64,000 nucleotides of DNA. It comes from Listeria monocytogenes. GTDB taxonomy: Bacteria; Bacillota; Bacilli; Lactobacillales; Listeriaceae. The stretch spans positions 1,594,001 through 1,658,000 of the forward strand of contig NZ_CP054041.1 in NCBI RefSeq assembly GCF_013282665.1, in the 5' to 3' direction. Under the pieces are notes generated by a model. That model made no database searches. It saw only the letters and a list, made by a program, of their open reading frames with translations, and was not told the origin of the DNA. This document shows positions 61,061-64,000 of the stretch, piece after piece. The first letter of the stretch is position 1, and every line of letters starts with the position of its first letter. The position numbers and the translations under genes were made by a program.

Positions 61061-61139
61061 CAGTAAATTAAGCGGAGTTAAGAACTCGCTAATTTAGTCT
61101 GATAGCAATTGTGGATTATTAATAACAATAAGCTTTAGA

Positions 61140-61171
61140 AGAGGAGGCACATTTTCGCCTCCTCTTTTTAT
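61140..61171 (+). terminator. Terminator after the DUF3139 copy 2 gene
   Basis: A perfect 10-bp GC-rich stem (61140-61149 with 61158-61167) with an 8-nt loop, followed by Ts. The rest of 61061-61360 contains only the direct repeat at 61289-61311 and AT-rich sequence. Confidence 0.88.
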
Positions 61172-61288
61172 ATGTCTATAATAAATTACATTTTATTTTG
61201 ATACGAATCAATAGGGGATTTTTTATTATCTAAATAGGATATACTTCATAAAACTCGTTCAAGTATATAATAAAGCACCAATCTCTCC

Positions 61289-61311
61289 CATGCTTTCCCT
61301 AGCAATTCCAA
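61289..61311. repeat. Direct repeat, right copy
   Basis: This is the partner of the 59171-59193 sequence with one mismatch. It lies about 50 nt upstream of the TetR gene. Confidence 0.65.
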
Positions 61312-61360
61312 CCCCACCTGAGATACAATTAACCCAAACAAACGAAACGGGGCGGATGCC

Positions 61361-61921
61361 ATGGCGGAATCACTCATTACTAAAAAAGCGATTGCTGGTG
61401 GGCTGATGGAGCTTTGTCAGCATAAGCGGTTTGAAAAAATTAGTATTGCGGATATTACGAATATTTGTGGGCTTAATCGGCAAACTTTTTACTACCATTT
61501 TACGGATAAATACGATTTGCTTACTTGGACGTATGAAAATGACTTTTTCCATTGTTTGGCGGATGGAATTACGCTTGAAAATTGGGATAAGCATGTGCTG
61601 AAAATGCTGGAATCGATTAAAGAAAATGCTGATTTCTATAAAAATACGGTTTCCGCGGATGCGAGTATCCTTTCTTTTTGCTTTTCAAAACTAACGAATT
61701 CGCTGTTTATGGATTTATTTGAAAAAATTGATACGAATGGAGCCGTGAACGAGGCAGATCGGGTGTTTTATGCGGAATTCTTTTCTTACGGATGCTCGGG
61801 TGTACTGATTAAATGGATTACACGCGGTTTCAAAGAGGCTCCAGAAACGATTGCGAACCAGCTATTTCGACTTGCGAAGGATACGGAGTTTTTGGCAAAC
61901 AGCATGTACCGCGAAAACTAG
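61361..61921 (+). CDS. TetR/AcrR-family regulator (DhaS-like)
   Basis: This is a 186-residue regulator. The N-terminal helix-turn-helix reads FEKISIADITNICGLNRQTF followed by YYHFTDKYDLLTW, which is typical of the DhaS-like branch. The C-terminal domain includes FYAEFFSYGCSGVLIKWITR. It is 109 nt upstream of the oleate hydratase gene in the same direction and probably regulates it. Confidence 0.9.
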   Translation: MAESLITKKAIAGGLMELCQHKRFEKISIADITNICGLNRQTFYYHFTDKYDLLTWTYENDFFHCLADGITLENWDKHVLKMLESIKENADFYKNTVSADASILSFCFSKLTNSLFMDLFEKIDTNGAVNEADRVFYAEFFSYGCSGVLIKWITRGFKEAPETIANQLFRLAKDTEFLANSMYREN

Positions 61922-62030
61922 ACAATATCGCTAATTTGTCTAAAAACCAGACATAAGCGTTCTTTTGCCCAGATTAAAAGCGAACGAGGCGAGGTATACT
62001 ATCTGTATCAAGAAATTGGAGGAGATAGTG

Positions 62031-63731
62031 ATGAAAAATAAAAAACGTACGCTAGTCGCTCTAACTGGGGCTGCAATTGGAACAGGGATTGCCGCAAAGA
62101 AAATTTCTGAACAAAAGGCTGCTGAAAAAGAACGGGCAGTGGATGAAGCAATTAAAGCGCGCTATTATGGTGACAAACAAGTGTATTTCGTCGGTGGCGG
62201 GATTGCTAGTTTGGCGGGAGCTGTTTATTTAATTCGCGATGCCAATTTTGATGGGAAAAATATCCATATTATTGAAGGTATGCATATTTTAGGTGGAAGT
62301 AATGATGGAGCCGGAAGCGTGGAACATGGCTTTGTTTGTCGCGGTGGTCGGATGTTGAATGAAGAAACTTATGAAAATTTCTGGGATTTATTTAGTAGTA
62401 TTCCGTCGCTTGATATGCCGAACTTTAGTGTTACTGAAGAGATTTTGAATTTTGACCATTTACATCCAACCCATGCGCAAGCAAGATTAGTGGATAAAGA
62501 TCGCAATATCCTCGATGCGCATTCGATGGGATTTAATAATAATGACCGGATGTTGATGACGAAACTGCTCGCTACTCCGGAAGAAAAACTGGATAATTTA
62601 ACGATACGTGATTGGTTTGATGAACACTTTTTTGAAACGAATTTTTGGTATATGTGGCAAACCACTTTTGCTTTCCAAAAATGGAGCAGCTTGTTTGAAT
62701 TTAGACGTTATATGAATCGGATGATGTTAGAATTTAGTCGGATTGATACGCTGGAAGGTGTAACGAGAACACCGCTAAACCAATACGAAAGCTTGATTTT
62801 ACCTTTAAAAACATTTTTAGATAAACACCATGTTGATTTTACGATTAATCAAACGGTGGAAGATATTGATTTCAAAGATGCGCCTGGAATTACAGCGACA
62901 GCACTTCATTTATCGGATGGATCCACTATCGAACTTGACCCGGACGATGATGTGATTATGACGAATGCTTGTATGACGGATAGCGCAACTCTTGGCGATA
63001 TGAATACACCTGCACCAAAACCAGAAGAAAAACCAATTTCCGGTGAGCTTTGGTACAAAGTCGCGCAAAAGAAACCAAACTTAGGTAATCCAGAGCCATT
63101 TTTCGGTCATGAAGAAGAAACAAACTGGCAAAGCTTTACCGTCACTTGTCATGGCGATAAATTATTAAAACGCATTGAACGCTTCACAGGGAACATTCCA
63201 GGAAGTGGTGCGCTCATGACATTTAAAGATTCTAATTGGTTAATGAGCACTGTTGTGGCCGCACAACCTCATTTTAAAGCGCAAGATGCAAACACTACGA
63301 TTTTCTGGGGTTACGGATTATATCCAGACCGCGTAGGTGATTTCGTGAAAAAACCGATGAAAGAATGTACTGGGGAAGAAATTTTATATGAATTAATGTG
63401 TCATTTGAACTGGCAAGACGATTTTGAAGAAATTAAAGCGGATATTATCAATGTAATTCCGTGCTACATGCCATACATCGATGCGCAATTCGAGCCACGA
63501 GCAATGAGCGATCGTCCGGCAGTTGTTCCGGAAGGTAGTACAAACTTTGCGATGATTAGCCAATTTGTGGAAATTCCAAAAGATATGGTTTTCACCGAAG
63601 AATATTCCGTTCGCGCTGCTAGAATCGCCGTGTATACGTTACTTGATATCGATAAAAAAATCTGCCCAGTAACACCACATAATCGTGATCCAAAAGTGCT
63701 AGCGAAAGCAACGCAAACCATGTTTAGATAA
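62031..63731 (+). CDS. Oleate hydratase (MCRA family)
   Basis: This is a 566-residue FAD-dependent fatty-acid hydratase of the myosin-cross-reactive-antigen family. The dinucleotide motif YFVGGGIASLAGAVYL lies near residue 55, followed by EGMHILGGSNDGAG. YMWQTTFAFQKWSSLFEFRR is a further family motif. It adds water to the 9-double bond of oleic and linoleic acid and detoxifies host or skin fatty acids. The ATG at 62031 follows TTGGAGGAG; the frame is open to 61965 without a ribosome site. The basic first 20 residues and a hydrophobic stretch may give membrane attachment. Confidence 0.93.
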   Translation: MKNKKRTLVALTGAAIGTGIAAKKISEQKAAEKERAVDEAIKARYYGDKQVYFVGGGIASLAGAVYLIRDANFDGKNIHIIEGMHILGGSNDGAGSVEHGFVCRGGRMLNEETYENFWDLFSSIPSLDMPNFSVTEEILNFDHLHPTHAQARLVDKDRNILDAHSMGFNNNDRMLMTKLLATPEEKLDNLTIRDWFDEHFFETNFWYMWQTTFAFQKWSSLFEFRRYMNRMMLEFSRIDTLEGVTRTPLNQYESLILPLKTFLDKHHVDFTINQTVEDIDFKDAPGITATALHLSDGSTIELDPDDDVIMTNACMTDSATLGDMNTPAPKPEEKPISGELWYKVAQKKPNLGNPEPFFGHEEETNWQSFTVTCHGDKLLKRIERFTGNIPGSGALMTFKDSNWLMSTVVAAQPHFKAQDANTTIFWGYGLYPDRVGDFVKKPMKECTGEEILYELMCHLNWQDDFEEIKADIINVIPCYMPYIDAQFEPRAMSDRPAVVPEGSTNFAMISQFVEIPKDMVFTEEYSVRAARIAVYTLLDIDKKICPVTPHNRDPKVLAKATQTMFR

Positions 63732-63735
63732 AGTG

Positions 63736-63774
63736 AAAAAGTAGCTATTTGTTACAGAATAGCTACTTTTTTTT
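63736..63774 (+). terminator. Terminator after oleate hydratase
   Basis: A perfect 14-bp stem (63736-63749 with 63758-63771) with an 8-nt loop, followed by Ts. Confidence 0.9.
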
Positions 63775-63882
63775 GTGCGAGACAGGACAAACGGCTGATA
63801 TTTACGAAATAGCATTGCTTGTGAACCATAAAACAGCTATAATCTTTATAGACGAAAACAAGACCTGAAAAGAGGCTGAACA

Positions 63883-64000
63883 ATGGAAAAAAGCTCCATT
63901 TATGGATTAACATGGACAAAATTAACAGAATGGCTAGAAGCACACGGTCAAAAGAAATTCCGCGCAACACAAGTGTGGGACTGGCTCTATAGAAAACGTG
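63883..64000 (+). CDS. rlmN: RlmN 23S rRNA/tRNA methyltransferase, start only
   Basis: The window ends inside this gene; 39 codons are seen. The start [20 protein letters not shown] and [14 protein letters not shown] are typical of the N-terminal domain of RlmN, the radical-SAM enzyme that methylates A2503 of 23S rRNA and A37 of some tRNAs. AAAGAGG lies upstream of the ATG. The radical-SAM cysteines lie beyond the window. Confidence 0.85.
   Translation, partial: MEKSSIYGLTWTKLTEWLEAHGQKKFRATQVWDWLYRKR

Overview
The window is a low-GC Firmicute chromosome and is almost certainly Listeria monocytogenes. It carries a full-length inlA-inlB pair, with a PrfA box and a sigma-B-type promoter upstream of inlA. 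Around these lie typical Listeria housekeeping and sugar genes: a fructose-family PTS with a GH38 mannosidase, a class B PBP, an LCP ligase, a MoxR/DUF58/transglutaminase operon, oleate hydratase and the start of rlmN. The inserted polymorphic-toxin genes, and the absence of a third LPXTG protein after inlB, suggest a lineage I (4b or 1/2b type) strain. That last point is inference from remembered gene content.

Layout. 1-8.4 kb: HAD phosphatase, GRP-type sugar transporter, then a PRD regulator, PTS IIA, IIB, IIC and alpha-mannosidase operon. 8.5-9.4 kb: a small cre-controlled gene and an unlisted 34-codon Fst-type toxin with a convergent antisense RNA. 9.5-11.8 kb: a LysR regulator divergent from an acetyltransferase and a short-chain dehydrogenase. 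12.2-26.9 kb: an accessory island built around a 2198-residue secreted RHS/YD-repeat (WapA-like) toxin. It is followed by about 8 kb of AT-rich small genes, most probably immunity genes. Many of these are preceded by a start-less reading-frame fragment ending at or just before the gene's start, as expected for tails of displaced toxin tips. 27-32 kb: inlA and inlB. 32-34.7 kb: small membrane proteins and an Rrf2/quinone-reductase divergent pair. 34.9-37.1 kb: an LXG (type VII secretion) toxin with its putative immunity gene. 37.4-43.9 kb: condensation-fold enzyme, PBP, LCP protein and membrane proteins. 43.9-47.1 kb: a second LXG toxin operon whose insertion or deletion joint truncates both a DUF1275 gene and an LXG accessory gene. 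47.2-51.4 kb: transglutaminase, DUF58 and MoxR operon. 51.6-57.3 kb: PucR regulator, NCS1 permease, DUF917 and hydantoinase-A-like proteins. 57.3-61.1 kb: an imperfect duplication (hyuA 3' end, covarying hairpin, C92 peptidase, DUF3139) interrupted by an HD-domain gene. 61.4-64 kb: TetR regulator, oleate hydratase and rlmN (cut by the window edge).

How it works together. The core genes handle sugar uptake, envelope synthesis and host-cell invasion. The accessory blocks look like contact-dependent or T7SS-dependent interbacterial competition: one RHS toxin, two LXG toxins and a large immunity collection. The least ordinary material is the archive of toxin tails plus immunity genes (18.8-26.9 kb), the complete Fst-type type I toxin-antitoxin locus at 9.1-9.4 kb, and the duplicated covarying hairpin region at 57.3 and 59.5 kb, which shares an 18-nt motif with the inlA promoter. 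All identifications rest on reading the sequence and on family knowledge; no database search was run.
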